Shown in pieces: positions 41,681 to 55,400 of a DNA stretch of 64,000 bases. The stretch lies in NCBI GenBank assembly GCA_041652575.1, contig JBAZHC010000007.1, positions 99,152 through 163,151 on the forward strand, read 5' to 3'. Made by a program: the position numbers and the translations under genes. The stretch is from Phycisphaerae bacterium (lineage in GTDB: Bacteria; Planctomycetota; Phycisphaerae; Sedimentisphaerales; UBA12454). The notes beneath the pieces were generated by a model. That model had not been told where the DNA came from, searched no databases, and saw only the letters and a program-made list of their open reading frames with translations. Numbering within the stretch: position 1 is the first letter of the stretch; the number at the start of each line of letters is the position of its first letter.

Positions 41681-42532
41681 TTATATTACTAATTGTACGC
41701 CGCGATTGGTTTTTCTTCTGCGGACAATTCTTCTGTTGCTTGTTTTACGCGGGCTTCGCGTCTTGCCGCCCTTGGCAAGAAGACCTGTCGGAGAACACGG
41801 ATGTCTTCCGCCGTTGGCTCTGCCTTCGCCGCCGCCCATCGGATGAGCGACTGGGTTCTGGGCTTTGCCGCGAACGTGCGGCCGACGGCCTGTATGACGC
41901 CATCTGCCTGCTTTACCAATCTTTATATTCTGATAATCGGGATTGCTCAATGTGCCTATTGTCGCTCGGCACTCAACCCGTAACATTCTCATTTCGCCGC
42001 TGGGCAAAATCACTGTGGCCCAGGCGCCTTCTCTGGCCATCAGTCTCGCTGAAAGACCGGCGCCTCTTACGAGTTTGCCGCCCTGGCCCGCTGTCATCTC
42101 TATATTATGAATTTCAACTCCGACAGGTATCGAACCGAGTGGCATAGTATTGCCGACCTGTGGTTCAACTACCTGGCCGCTCTCTATCTTCTGGCCGACC
42201 ATCAACCCCTGCGGAGAAAGAATATATCGTTTTTCACCGTCATCATAAGATACGAGAGAAATAAAACAATTTCTGTTCGGATCATATTCCACCGTCTCTA
42301 CTGTCGCGGGCATATTGTCTTTGTTGCGCTTGAAATCGATAATTCTGTAAAGCTTTCTTGCGCCGCCGCCACGAAAACGACAGGTTGTTACGCCCTGATT
42401 GTTTTTGCCGCCGTATTTCTTTATTCTTACACAGAGACTCTTCTGCGGACGTTCGGCCGTCAGTTCTGCATAATCGTTCACCGACTGATTTCGTCGTCCG
42501 TTTGACGTAGGTTTATATATTCTAATGCCCAT
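41681..42532 (-). CDS. rplB: 50S ribosomal protein uL2
   Basis: 283 residues, peptidyl-transferase-centre protein. KKYGGKNNQGVTTCRFRGGG, AGQGGKLVRGAGLSARLMAR and VRGKAQNPVAHPMGGGEGRA (with the key His) are intact. Normal length. Confidence 0.98.
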   Translation of the reverse strand: MGIRIYKPTSNGRRNQSVNDYAELTAERPQKSLCVRIKKYGGKNNQGVTTCRFRGGGARKLYRIIDFKRNKDNMPATVETVEYDPNRNCFISLVSYDDGEKRYILSPQGLMVGQKIESGQVVEPQVGNTMPLGSIPVGVEIHNIEMTAGQGGKLVRGAGLSARLMAREGAWATVILPSGEMRMLRVECRATIGTLSNPDYQNIKIGKAGRWRHTGRRPHVRGKAQNPVAHPMGGGEGRANGGRHPCSPTGLLAKGGKTRSPRKTSNRRIVRRRKTNRGVQLVI

Positions 42533-42555
42533 AATTATTTACCTGCCTGACCCTA

Positions 42556-42834
42556 TCAGAACAAATCTATATGATACTGTTCGTCCAGCACGACAACCGC
42601 TTTTTTCCAGTCCGACTTCTGACCCATAAATCTGCCTTTACGGCGTTTCTTGCCTTTGCGGTTGGCAGTGCGAACATCTTTCACTTTTACGCTGTACAGC
42701 CGTTCGATGGCAGCCTTTATCTGTGGCTTGTTTGCGCCTACATTCACCTCGAAAGCGTACGCATTTTTTACATTCGCAAAATGTGTACTCTGCTCGGTTA
42801 CTAACGGCTTCACTACTATTTCATGGTCATCCAT
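42556..42834 (-). CDS. rplW: 50S ribosomal protein uL23
   Basis: 92 residues. VVKPLVTEQSTHFANVKNAY and IKAAIERLYSVKVKDVRTAN are typical. It docks trigger factor and SRP at the tunnel exit. Confidence 0.97.
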   Translation of the reverse strand: MDDHEIVVKPLVTEQSTHFANVKNAYAFEVNVGANKPQIKAAIERLYSVKVKDVRTANRKGKKRRKGRFMGQKSDWKKAVVVLDEQYHIDLF

Positions 42835-42854
42835 TTTACTATCCGCTAAAAGCT

Positions 42855-43487
42855 TTAGTTGCTCTGCTTATCTTTATCAATCAACGCCAGGAATGCTTCT
42901 TTCGTAAAAAGCATTTTCTGTCTGTTGCATATATCGCCGGCGTTAAGGTCCGCCACTTTTATAACTGCTATGCCCGGCAGATTTCTTGCCGACTTATAAA
43001 TATTCACATCCGGCTGGCCTATCGTCACAAGGCAGCTTCTGTCAATTTTCAGATTCCCCAGTATTTTCACGAAATCCTTTGTTTTCGGCTGTTCGAACTT
43101 CAATTCGTCGATAATAACTATATTTCCAACCTGGAGTTTGGAAAGTATCGCCGAATTCATTGCCAGTTTTTTCTGTTTCTTCGGCATATCTTTCCCGAAA
43201 TCTCTGGCAACCTTGGCGAATATCACACCGCCGCCTCTGCGAACGCCTGTTCTTACAGTACCGGCACGGGCGTTACCTGTGCCTTTTTGGCGGTAAATCT
43301 TTCTCGTTGAGCCTTCGATCATACCTCTGCTTTTTGTCGCTGCGGTTCCGACTCGTTTGTTGGCGTGATACATTACAATCGCCTGCTTGAGCAGTGTGTA
43401 CCTGACACGTCCGCCGAGAATCGCCTCATCAACCTGCAGGCTTTCGATTTCCTGGCCCTTTTTATTATGTATAGAGACTGTAATCAT
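42855..43487 (-). CDS. rplD: 50S ribosomal protein uL4
   Basis: 210 residues. The tunnel loop KSRGMIEGSTRKIYRQKGTG with NARAGTVRTGVRRGGGVIFA is conserved. In E. coli L4 represses the S10 operon by attenuation; a hairpin lies earlier in this operon, between rpsJ and rplC. Confidence 0.97.
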   Translation of the reverse strand: MITVSIHNKKGQEIESLQVDEAILGGRVRYTLLKQAIVMYHANKRVGTAATKSRGMIEGSTRKIYRQKGTGNARAGTVRTGVRRGGGVIFAKVARDFGKDMPKKQKKLAMNSAILSKLQVGNIVIIDELKFEQPKTKDFVKILGNLKIDRSCLVTIGQPDVNIYKSARNLPGIAVIKVADLNAGDICNRQKMLFTKEAFLALIDKDKQSN

Positions 43488-43509
43488 ATATATAGCTTAA
43501 AAAAAATAC

Positions 43510-44154
43510 CTATTTCTTGCCCTTGCTCTGTTTTACTATTACGTATCCGCCGCAAGGCCCCGGTATGGAACCTTTGACGACAAGTATATTCTTCTCTGCG
43601 TCAACGCTTACGAGCGTGAGATTTTTGTTTGTTATTCTGACGTCGCCCATATGCCCGCCCATGCGTTTGCCTTTTGCCGGATGTCCGCCCCAGCCTCTGT
43701 TGGCTGTGTGACCTGCGATAGAACCGGGAGCACGATGTTTTCGCTCGGTGCCGTGACTTGCCGGAAAACCGCCGAAGCCGTGCCGCTTCATAACGCCTGC
43801 GAATCCCTTGCCCTTGCTTGTGCCGGTAACATCGACATATTTCACTTCCGCAAACGCCTCAACTGTTACAACATCGCCTGCGTTGTATGTAGATGGCGTC
43901 TGGCCAAGTCTTGACTCTCTGATAAATCTTTTAGAAACAGTATTGGCCTTTTTCGCGTGACCTTCGGCAGGTTTTTTTATACGGCTGGCTTTGACATCGT
44001 CGAAACCCATCTGCACGGCATTATAGCCGTCAGTCTCAACGGTCTTTACCTGCATAACCGTACAGGGTCCTGCCTGTATAACGGTCACAGGCCACATTTT
44101 GCCGGCTTCGTTATAAACCTGTGTTATTCCAACTTTTTTTCCAACAAGCATCAT
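43510..44154 (-). CDS. rplC: 50S ribosomal protein uL3
   Basis: 214 residues. MLVGKKVGITQVYNEAGKMW, TSKGKGFAGVMKRHGFGG and the tip GSIAGHTANRGWGGHPAKGK are diagnostic. Two adjacent ATG codons (44154, 44151). Eighty bases after rpsJ, the longest gap in this operon. Confidence 0.98.
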   Translation of the reverse strand: MMLVGKKVGITQVYNEAGKMWPVTVIQAGPCTVMQVKTVETDGYNAVQMGFDDVKASRIKKPAEGHAKKANTVSKRFIRESRLGQTPSTYNAGDVVTVEAFAEVKYVDVTGTSKGKGFAGVMKRHGFGGFPASHGTERKHRAPGSIAGHTANRGWGGHPAKGKRMGGHMGDVRITNKNLTLVSVDAEKNILVVKGSIPGPCGGYVIVKQSKGKK

Positions 44155-44180
44155 AATTTAAAATGACCTCTTTGCTGTCG

Positions 44181-44223
44181 CTTAAAAAGAAAAACGTAAA
44201 GTACACTATGCACTTTACGTTTT
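44181..44223 (-). terminator. terminator/attenuator-like hairpin between rpsJ and rplC
   Basis: Twelve-bp stem AAAACGTAAAGT (44191-44202) with ACTTTACGTTTT (44212-44223), nine-base loop. On the minus strand it is followed by TTCTTTTTAAG. It lies 12 bases past the rpsJ stop. Confidence 0.6.
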
Positions 44224-44234
44224 CTGTTATCTAT

Positions 44235-44549
44235 TTATGCCTTAATCTTTACAAACACACCGGCCGGCACAACAAGACGATTCAGAGCCTCTACGGTCCT
44301 TGCGTTGGCTTCGTAGATGTCTATCAACCGCTTATGTGTGCGCATCTCAAACTGCTCCCGACTTTTCTTGTCTACGTGCGGACTTCGCAGAACTGTATAT
44401 CTTTCTATCCGCGTCGGAAGCGGTATCGGACCGCTTACACGAGCATTCGTCCTGCGAGCCTGTTCCACTATTTCTTTAGCGGAGGTATCAAGTGCCCGCG
44501 GGTCATACGCTTCCATTCTTATTCGAATTCTTTCTGTTTCAACTGCCAT
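44235..44549 (-). CDS. rpsJ: 30S ribosomal protein uS10
   Basis: 104 residues, also the NusE transcription partner. IRIRMEAYDPRALDTSAKEI, ARVSGPIPLPTRIERYTVLR and SREQFEMRTHKRLIDIYEAN are diagnostic. First gene after fusA and preceded by its own promoter, 376 bases away from the fusA stop. Confidence 0.98.
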   Translation of the reverse strand: MAVETERIRIRMEAYDPRALDTSAKEIVEQARRTNARVSGPIPLPTRIERYTVLRSPHVDKKSREQFEMRTHKRLIDIYEANARTVEALNRLVVPAGVFVKIKA

Positions 44550-44925
44550 ATCAGCTCTCTAAAGAAAAGCTTAAAGCAAAATTCCGATTCGTCGGAATTT
44601 ACAAAACCCATTGCCGCTGGCTCTGCCAGAGGCGAAAACGTAGAAGGATACTCTTGGAAAACTAAAAAATCAACTATATTCCAGATTTTCAGGGCTAAAA
44701 ATGCGCATTTTTCATAAAAATATGCATTTTTCAGCTATAATTATCCAAAAGGAGATAAACAATATCGTCTGATACTTTTGCGACTAAACCGCTATGGGGC
44801 CGTTCAATCGACAGTAGTTTCACTTCTGATATGTTTATCAGCCCAACTCGGAACGCATCCCGATAAAACCGAGACGCTCGCTACGGCTGAGGAATTAAGG
44901 TTTATACCAGATATATTTAATAAGG
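44550..44925 (-). promoter_or_regulatory. fusA-rpsJ intergenic region with S10-operon promoter
   Basis: This 376-base gap has no gene. On the minus strand TTGATT (44673-44668), 17-bp spacer and TATCCT (44650-44645) form a promoter about 100 bases before rpsJ. Two neighbouring palindromes upstream of it, AAAAATGCGCATTTTT (44697-44712) and its near copy at 44716-44731, make the area AT-rich and may act as an UP element or operator. A weak GTCTCGG/CCGAGAC-type element lies near the fusA end. Confidence 0.55.
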
Positions 44926-47007
44926 TCAATAGCCTGTTAATATTTTTTCTGAAATTTGTTCAGGAACTTTTTCGTATGTCAGCGGCTCCATCACAAAACT
45001 GCCTCGTCCGCTGGTCATACCACGCAATTCGCTCGAATAACCAAACATCTCAGACAGCGGAACTTTCGCATCAATCGTCCTCATCTTACCGTGCATACGG
45101 GAGTCCGTTATCATTCCGCGCTTACTTATAATATTGCCCTGTATAGCACCATAATCGGAATCAGGTATTATTACCTCCAGTTTCATAATCGGCTCAAGCA
45201 GAATACTTCCGGCTTTTCTGAAGGCCTCACGAACGGCAATAACCGCGGCCTGTTCAAAGGCAAGCTCCGAAGAATCGACGGTATGGAATGAACCGTCTAT
45301 CAGTGTAACTCTTGCTCCAACAACAGGATAACCCGCAAGCTCGCCGCTGGTAAACGCCTCTTTTACACCGCTTTCAACCGCCGGTATATATTCTCTCGGA
45401 ATCGAACCACCAATTATTTTGTTTACAAATTCTACCTGTTTTAGATAGTTTCCAGTCTCGTCCAGCAACGGCTCGGCCGTAATAACCACATGACCGTACT
45501 GACCGTGTCCGCCTGTCTGACGAACAAATTTACCTTCCTGTTCAACCTTCTTTGTTATCGCCTCTCTGTATGCAACCTTTGGTCTTCCGACCTTAACATT
45601 AATTTTCATATCCCTTGTGAGACGATGCTGCAAAATTTCGAGATGCAGTTCGCCCATTCCGCTGATTATTGTCTGTCCAGTTTCAGTATCATATTTACAC
45701 TGGAACGTTGGGTCTTCCTTTCTCAACGCGGCAAGCCCGATAGAAAGTTTGTCCCTGTCGCCGCCGCTCTGCGGCTCAATCGACATACTTATAACCGCGT
45801 CAGGAAATTTAATACTTTCGAGTATTACAGGGCTCTTCGTATCACAGACGGTATCGCCGGTAATAGTATCCTTAAGTCCGACACAGGCCACGATATCGCC
45901 CGCCCTGACAGAATCCACAATCTCTCTGCTTCCGGCGTGCATCTTGAAAAGCCGGGTTATGTTTTCCTTGCAGTTGCGATTCGTATTCAAAACCCTTGTG
46001 CCGCTCTTTAGCGTGCCCTGATAAATCCTGAGAAAATAAAGGTCGCCATGCTTGTCGTTTATTATTTTAAATGCCAGCGCGACAAAACTTTTGTGCGGGT
46101 CGCATTTGAGCTTTATCTTGTGTTCCGCGTCGCCGGGCTTTTGTCCGATTATCTCTGGCCTGTCGAGAGGCGAAGGAAAATATTTACCAATACCGTCAAG
46201 AAGTCTTTGCACGCCGATATATTTCAGAGCGGAGCCGCAAAAAACAGGATTAAGCTTTCCTATCAGCGTGCCCTTTCTAATCGCTTTATGTATCAGTTCT
46301 TCGTCAATATGCTCGTTGTGAACGTATTTATCCATAAGATGCTCGTCGAATTCGGCAAGATGTTCGAGCATATCGTGACGCCATTTTTCGGCGTTGTCTT
46401 TTAAATCGTCCGGTATCGTGCGCTCTTCGAAGCTTGCGCCGAGCTTTTCGGCTTTGTAGTAAACGGCCTTCATAGTAATAAGGTCGATAAGACCCTCGAA
46501 TATCGATTCGGCCCCGATTGGTATCTGAAGGCAGACCGGATGAGCGGCAAGTTTGTCTCTTATGCTCGTAATGGACATTTCAAAATCGGCGCCGAGCTTG
46601 TCCATTTTGTTAATAAAACAAATCGTCGGCAGATTATATTTCTGGCCCTGACGCCAGACAGTTTCGCTCTGTGCCTGAACGCCTTCGGATGCGTCGAAGA
46701 CGGCAATTGCGCCATCGAGAACACGAAGTGAACGTTCGACTTCAGCGGTGAAATCCACGTGGCCGGGCGTATCTATAAGGTTAAAGACCCAATTCTTCCA
46801 GGGACAGGTAGTAGCGGCGCTGGTAATTGTAATGCCGCGCTGCTGTTCTTCTTCGAGGTAATCCATAACGGCTGTACCGTCGTGGACTTCGCCCATTTTG
46901 TATGTTCTGCCGGTATAAAATAGAACGCGTTCGGAAAATGTGGTTTTGCCGGCGTCAATGTGCGCCATTACTCCGATGTTACGAATGTTTTTTAGTGACT
47001 CTGGCAT
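44926..47007 (-). CDS. fusA: translation elongation factor G
   Basis: 693 residues, the translocation GTPase. P-loop AHIDAGKTTFSERVLFYTG, switch I RGITITSAATTC, DTPGHVDF and NKMD are intact. Domain IV HGQYGHVVI and the C-terminal GRGSFVMEPLTYEKVPEQIS follow. Normal length. It follows rpsG after 118 bases holding a terminator-like hairpin, and lacks the neighbouring tuf seen in many str operons. Confidence 0.97.
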   Translation of the reverse strand: MPESLKNIRNIGVMAHIDAGKTTFSERVLFYTGRTYKMGEVHDGTAVMDYLEEEQQRGITITSAATTCPWKNWVFNLIDTPGHVDFTAEVERSLRVLDGAIAVFDASEGVQAQSETVWRQGQKYNLPTICFINKMDKLGADFEMSITSIRDKLAAHPVCLQIPIGAESIFEGLIDLITMKAVYYKAEKLGASFEERTIPDDLKDNAEKWRHDMLEHLAEFDEHLMDKYVHNEHIDEELIHKAIRKGTLIGKLNPVFCGSALKYIGVQRLLDGIGKYFPSPLDRPEIIGQKPGDAEHKIKLKCDPHKSFVALAFKIINDKHGDLYFLRIYQGTLKSGTRVLNTNRNCKENITRLFKMHAGSREIVDSVRAGDIVACVGLKDTITGDTVCDTKSPVILESIKFPDAVISMSIEPQSGGDRDKLSIGLAALRKEDPTFQCKYDTETGQTIISGMGELHLEILQHRLTRDMKINVKVGRPKVAYREAITKKVEQEGKFVRQTGGHGQYGHVVITAEPLLDETGNYLKQVEFVNKIIGGSIPREYIPAVESGVKEAFTSGELAGYPVVGARVTLIDGSFHTVDSSELAFEQAAVIAVREAFRKAGSILLEPIMKLEVIIPDSDYGAIQGNIISKRGMITDSRMHGKMRTIDAKVPLSEMFGYSSELRGMTSGRGSFVMEPLTYEKVPEQISEKILTGY

Positions 47008-47065
47008 ATATAAATCTTAATTCTTTCTATAAAATACAATTTTAATCCCGAACATCGGGACGGAA

Positions 47066-47110
47066 TGTAAAAATGCCACGGTTAAATGTTCAAATCCAAC
47101 CGTGGCATTT
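47066..47110 (-). terminator. intrinsic terminator between rpsG and fusA
   Basis: Thirteen-bp stem AAATGCCACGGTT (47071-47083) with AACCGTGGCATTT (47098-47110). On the minus strand it is followed by TTTTTAC. It should reduce readthrough to fusA. Confidence 0.75.
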
Positions 47111-47125
47111 ATTATTTTATGTTTA

Positions 47126-47599
47126 CTACCAGGCGAAATGGGCGAAGGCTTTATTGGCCTCTGCCATTTTGTGGATATTCTCACGAGTTGTCATAGCGCC
47201 GCCTTGTTTGTTATAGGCATCAAACAGTTCTGCAGCAAGTTTGTCACTCATGCCTCTTCCTTTTTTGCCGCGAGATGCCGCTAATATCCAGCGAAAAGCA
47301 AGCGACTGCTGTCTTTTCGGATTTACAGGCATAGGTACCTGATAGCTCGCACCGCCGACACGTTTTGAACGAACTTCAAGATGAGGTTTAACGTTATTTA
47401 TCGCCGTTTCGAATATCTCGAGCGGACTGACGTCTTTTATCTTTTTACTGACCGCTTCCATCGCGTCGTAGAATATCTGCTGAGCAACGCTTTTTTTGCC
47501 CTGCCACATCATCGAGTTGATGAACTTCGCAGCCAGCTTGCTGTTAAATTTCGCGTCCGGCTTTAACTGTTTGGCCGAAGCTGTAAACTTTTTTGCCAT
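47126..47599 (-). CDS. rpsG: 30S ribosomal protein uS7
   Basis: 157 residues, head assembly. NSMMWQGKKSVAQQIFYDAM, LEVRSKRVGGASYQVPMPVN and GGAMTTRENIHKMAEANKAF are diagnostic. Three bases after rpsL; AAAGG seven bases before ATG. Confidence 0.98.
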   Translation of the reverse strand: MAKKFTASAKQLKPDAKFNSKLAAKFINSMMWQGKKSVAQQIFYDAMEAVSKKIKDVSPLEIFETAINNVKPHLEVRSKRVGGASYQVPMPVNPKRQQSLAFRWILAASRGKKGRGMSDKLAAELFDAYNKQGGAMTTRENIHKMAEANKAFAHFAW

Positions 47600-47602
47600 A
47601 TA

Positions 47603-47968
47603 TTAACCTTTCTTTGCTCCATATTTACTGCGGCTGCGTTTTCTGTTTGCTACGCCTGCCGAATCAAGTGTGCCGCGAACTATATGATAACGTACGCCGG
47701 GCAAATCCCTGACCCTGCCGCCTCTGATAAGAACCGTGCTGTGTTCCTGCAGATTATGGTCTATGCCCGGAATATAAGCAGTAACTTCCTTGCCGTTGGT
47801 AAGTCTTACACGGGCGATTTTACGCAATGCAGAGTTCGGCTTCTTGGGCGTTTGCGTCCTGACTATCAGGCACACGCCGCGCTTCTGCGGCGATCCGGAT
47901 ATATCAGATACGCGCTTTTTCCCTTTTCCGCCTCTGCCTTGTTTCACTAACTGATTTATTGTTGGCAT
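47603..47968 (-). CDS. rpsL: 30S ribosomal protein uS12
   Basis: 121 residues, decoding-centre protein. MPTINQLVKQGRGGKGKKRV, TPKKPNSALRKIARVRLTNG (Lys-43 equivalent K retained) and GRVRDLPGVRYHIVRGTLDS (Lys-88 region has R, V). The PKKPNSA motif is wild-type. First gene of the str operon. Confidence 0.97.
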   Translation of the reverse strand: MPTINQLVKQGRGGKGKKRVSDISGSPQKRGVCLIVRTQTPKKPNSALRKIARVRLTNGKEVTAYIPGIDHNLQEHSTVLIRGGRVRDLPGVRYHIVRGTLDSAGVANRKRSRSKYGAKKG

Positions 47969-47984
47969 TATTTACTCCAATTAA

Positions 47985-48091
47985 GATATCGTTTTCGGTA
48001 CAGGTAACGGTAAAGTCGCGTTAATAGGTCTCGGTTTCGTTCACGTCACCTGCAACAAAACCAAAAACATGACGTTACCGATACCGATATC
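47985..48091. repeat. imperfect inverted repeat in the rpoC-rpsL gap
   Basis: GATATCG..TTCGGTA (from 47985) is matched on the other strand by TACCGATACCGATATC (ending 48091). Inner arms GGTTTCGTT and AACAAAACC can also pair. It could fold into a long broken hairpin just before rpsL. Confidence 0.45.
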
Positions 48092-48129
48092 TATACCTAC
48101 AACGTTAATTCCAATATTAAATTTTCAAT

Positions 48130-52401
<4,272 letters not shown>

Positions 52402-52420
52402 TTAAGCTTACTCCTGATTT

Positions 52421-55400
52421 TTAAAGGCGTTTTGTGCCTACTTGTTTCTTTTCAAGCTGAATGTTCAAGCCAAGGCCGCGAATTTCACTGCACAGCACAT
52501 CGAATGATATAGGAGTGCCGGCCTCGAGCGTATTTTTACCTTTGACCATAGATTCATAAATTTTCGTTCTGCCTTCGATATCGTCGCTCTTGACCGTAAG
52601 CAGTTCCTGCAGCGTATAAGCTGCGCCATAAGCCTCAAGAGCCCAGACTTCCATTTCGCCGAATCTCTGGCCGCCGGTTCTGGCTTTGCCACCAAGCGGC
52701 TGCTGCGTAATTAAACTGTACGGACCTGTCGAACGTGCGTGAATCTTATCATCAACAAGATGATGAAGTTTCATCATATATATATATCCGACCGTTACCG
52801 TCTGCTCGAAAGGCTCGCCTGTTCTGCCATCGTAAAGTCTGACTTTCATATCATCGCCTATCTGAGCGAAAATTTCATCGGCAGGCGGTGCTTTCTTACT
52901 TTCCTTCAGGTCCTTGCCTCGTTTAAGCACATGTTCATTGGACTCAGCCAAAAGTGTTCTGATTTCTTCTTCGCCGGCACCTGAAAAAACTGGTGTTACC
53001 CCATCGAAGCCCAGTACTTTTGCCGTCCAGCCCAAATGCGTTTCAAGAATCTGGCCGACGTTCATTCTGCTCGGCACACCAAGCGGATTAAGACATATAT
53101 CGATAGGAGTGCCGTCTTCAAGGAAAGGCATATCTTCCTCAGGCATAATCCTTGCGATAACGCCCTTGTTTCCGTGTCTGCCGGCCATTTTATCGCCGAT
53201 GCTCAGCGTTCTCTTGGTAGCGACATAAATCTTCACCATCTCAAGCACACCGCTCGGCAATTCATCGCCGTGCTTCATCCGTTCAAGTTTCGCTTTTGCG
53301 TCATCGGCAAGTTCGGCAATCTTCGGCATATATTTATCGATGAACGGCTGAACCTGCGGCCGAATGCTGGCGGGCTTGACCCATGAAATATCAAAATTCT
53401 GAATCTGCTCGTTAATAACTTCCATATCTTCGCTTGCACCGACTTTTTGCCGTGTCGTCGGGTCAACCATATTAACTTCGTCAACTTTGGCGGTAATCTC
53501 AGCAATCATCTGCTTAAAAACCGTACTCTGACGATGTTTCATTTCTACATCGTATTCCTTCATTTTCTGCTTATGTAGCTTTTTCAGGTCTTCACTGCCG
53601 GCGCCCTTGCGGGTAAAGCGGCTTGTCTTGATAACAATGCCGTTATATCCGCTCGGAATTTCAAGCGAATCGTTTTTAACGTCTTCGCCTGCCCTGCCGA
53701 AAATAGCATGAAGCAGCTTTTCTTCCGGCGTCAGTTCTGTTTTGCTCTTTGGCGAAACCTTGCCTACGAGAATATCGCCCGCATCGACACGTGTACCTTC
53801 GCGTACTATGCCGCTTTCATCGAGATTTCTCAGTGCTTTTTCGCCGACGTTGGGTATATCACGGGTAAATTCCTCACGTCCGAGTTTCGTTTCGCGAACT
53901 TCAACACTGAATTCGTCAATATGTATGCTCGTAAATACGTCTTCCTTTACGAGTTTTTCGCTTATTAAAATCGCATCCTCGAAGTTGAATCCGTCGAACG
54001 TCATAAATGCCGCAAGCACATTCTTGCCCAGTGCCAGCATGCCTTGTCCGGTTCCGCCGCCGTCTGCGATTATTTCGTTTTTCTTGACCTTCTGGCCCAG
54101 AGAAACTATCGGAACCTGGTTAAGACACGTTCTTTCGTTAAGCCCGACAAATTTCTCAAGCTCATAAATATCCGTATCGTTAATAACTACCTTTTTCGCG
54201 TCAACAGCAGTTACAGCCCCGGCGCTGCGAGACCGCACTACCATGCTCGAATTCTGCGCAACGTGCTCTTCCATACCTGTCATAACCAGAGGCGGCTCCG
54301 TCTTTAACAGCGGAACGGCCTGACGCATCATGTTCGAGCCCATCAATGCTCTGTTGGCGTCGTCATGTTCGAGGAACGGTATCAATGCGGCAGATACTCC
54401 GACGATCTGCTTGCTGGATATATCGACATAATCAACTTCTTTGCTGTCAACCTGTGAAAGCTCGCCTTTTCGCCTTGCAAGCACAACTCCTTCATTCAGT
54501 TTGTCAGCGCCCTTCTGCACCGCGCCCGGCGGAGCAAAGGTTACTTCCATTTCCTCATCGGCCCTGAGATAAACGACTTCGCCGGTAAGTTTCCCTTTTT
54601 CCGCTTTTCGATACGGCGTCAAAAGAAATCCGTATTCGTCAATCTTCGAGAAAATCGCCAGTGACGCAATCAATCCGATGTTTGTGCCTTCCGGCGTTTC
54701 AATCGGACATATTCTGCCGTAATGGCTTATATGAACGTCACGAACTTCGAAACCGGCGCGTTTGCGGTTAAGGCCGCCCGGGCCCAATGCCGACAGTCTT
54801 CGTTCGTGCGTAAGCTGACTTAGAGAATTTGTCTGGTCGACGACCTGGCTCAATTCGCCCCTGCCGAAAAAGTATTCGATACTGCTCGAAACACTCTTGG
54901 AGTTAACAAGGTCGGCAATCCGTTCTATCGTGTTCGGGTCTTTCATACTCATTCGCTCTTGTACTGTTCTGCGAAGTTTCAAAAGACCTTTGCGTATTTC
55001 ATCCGCTGCAAGCTCGTCTATCGTCCGAAGCCTTCTGTTGCCAAGATGGTCGATATCATCGATAACACCAAGACTGTTCCGAAGGCCGAAAATATAACGC
55101 ATCGTATTGATAAAATCTTCAGGCCGAAGCGTCATTTCGTTTTCGTCGACATTCTGGTTGAACTTGCGGTTAAGTCTGAATCTGCCTACTCTGCCGAGCC
55201 GATAACGGTCGCAGTCGTAGAATTTTTCGTTAAACAGCGTTTTCGCTTTTTCTACATTCGGCGGATTTCCCGGACGCAGTCTCGAATAAAGCTTCAGCAG
55301 CGCCTCATCGTGACTTTCGCAGTCATCTTCCGCCAGTGTATTCAGTACCAACGGGTCGGCCAACTTGGCTATTACTTCCAGTTTCTTTATCGAGCTTCTC

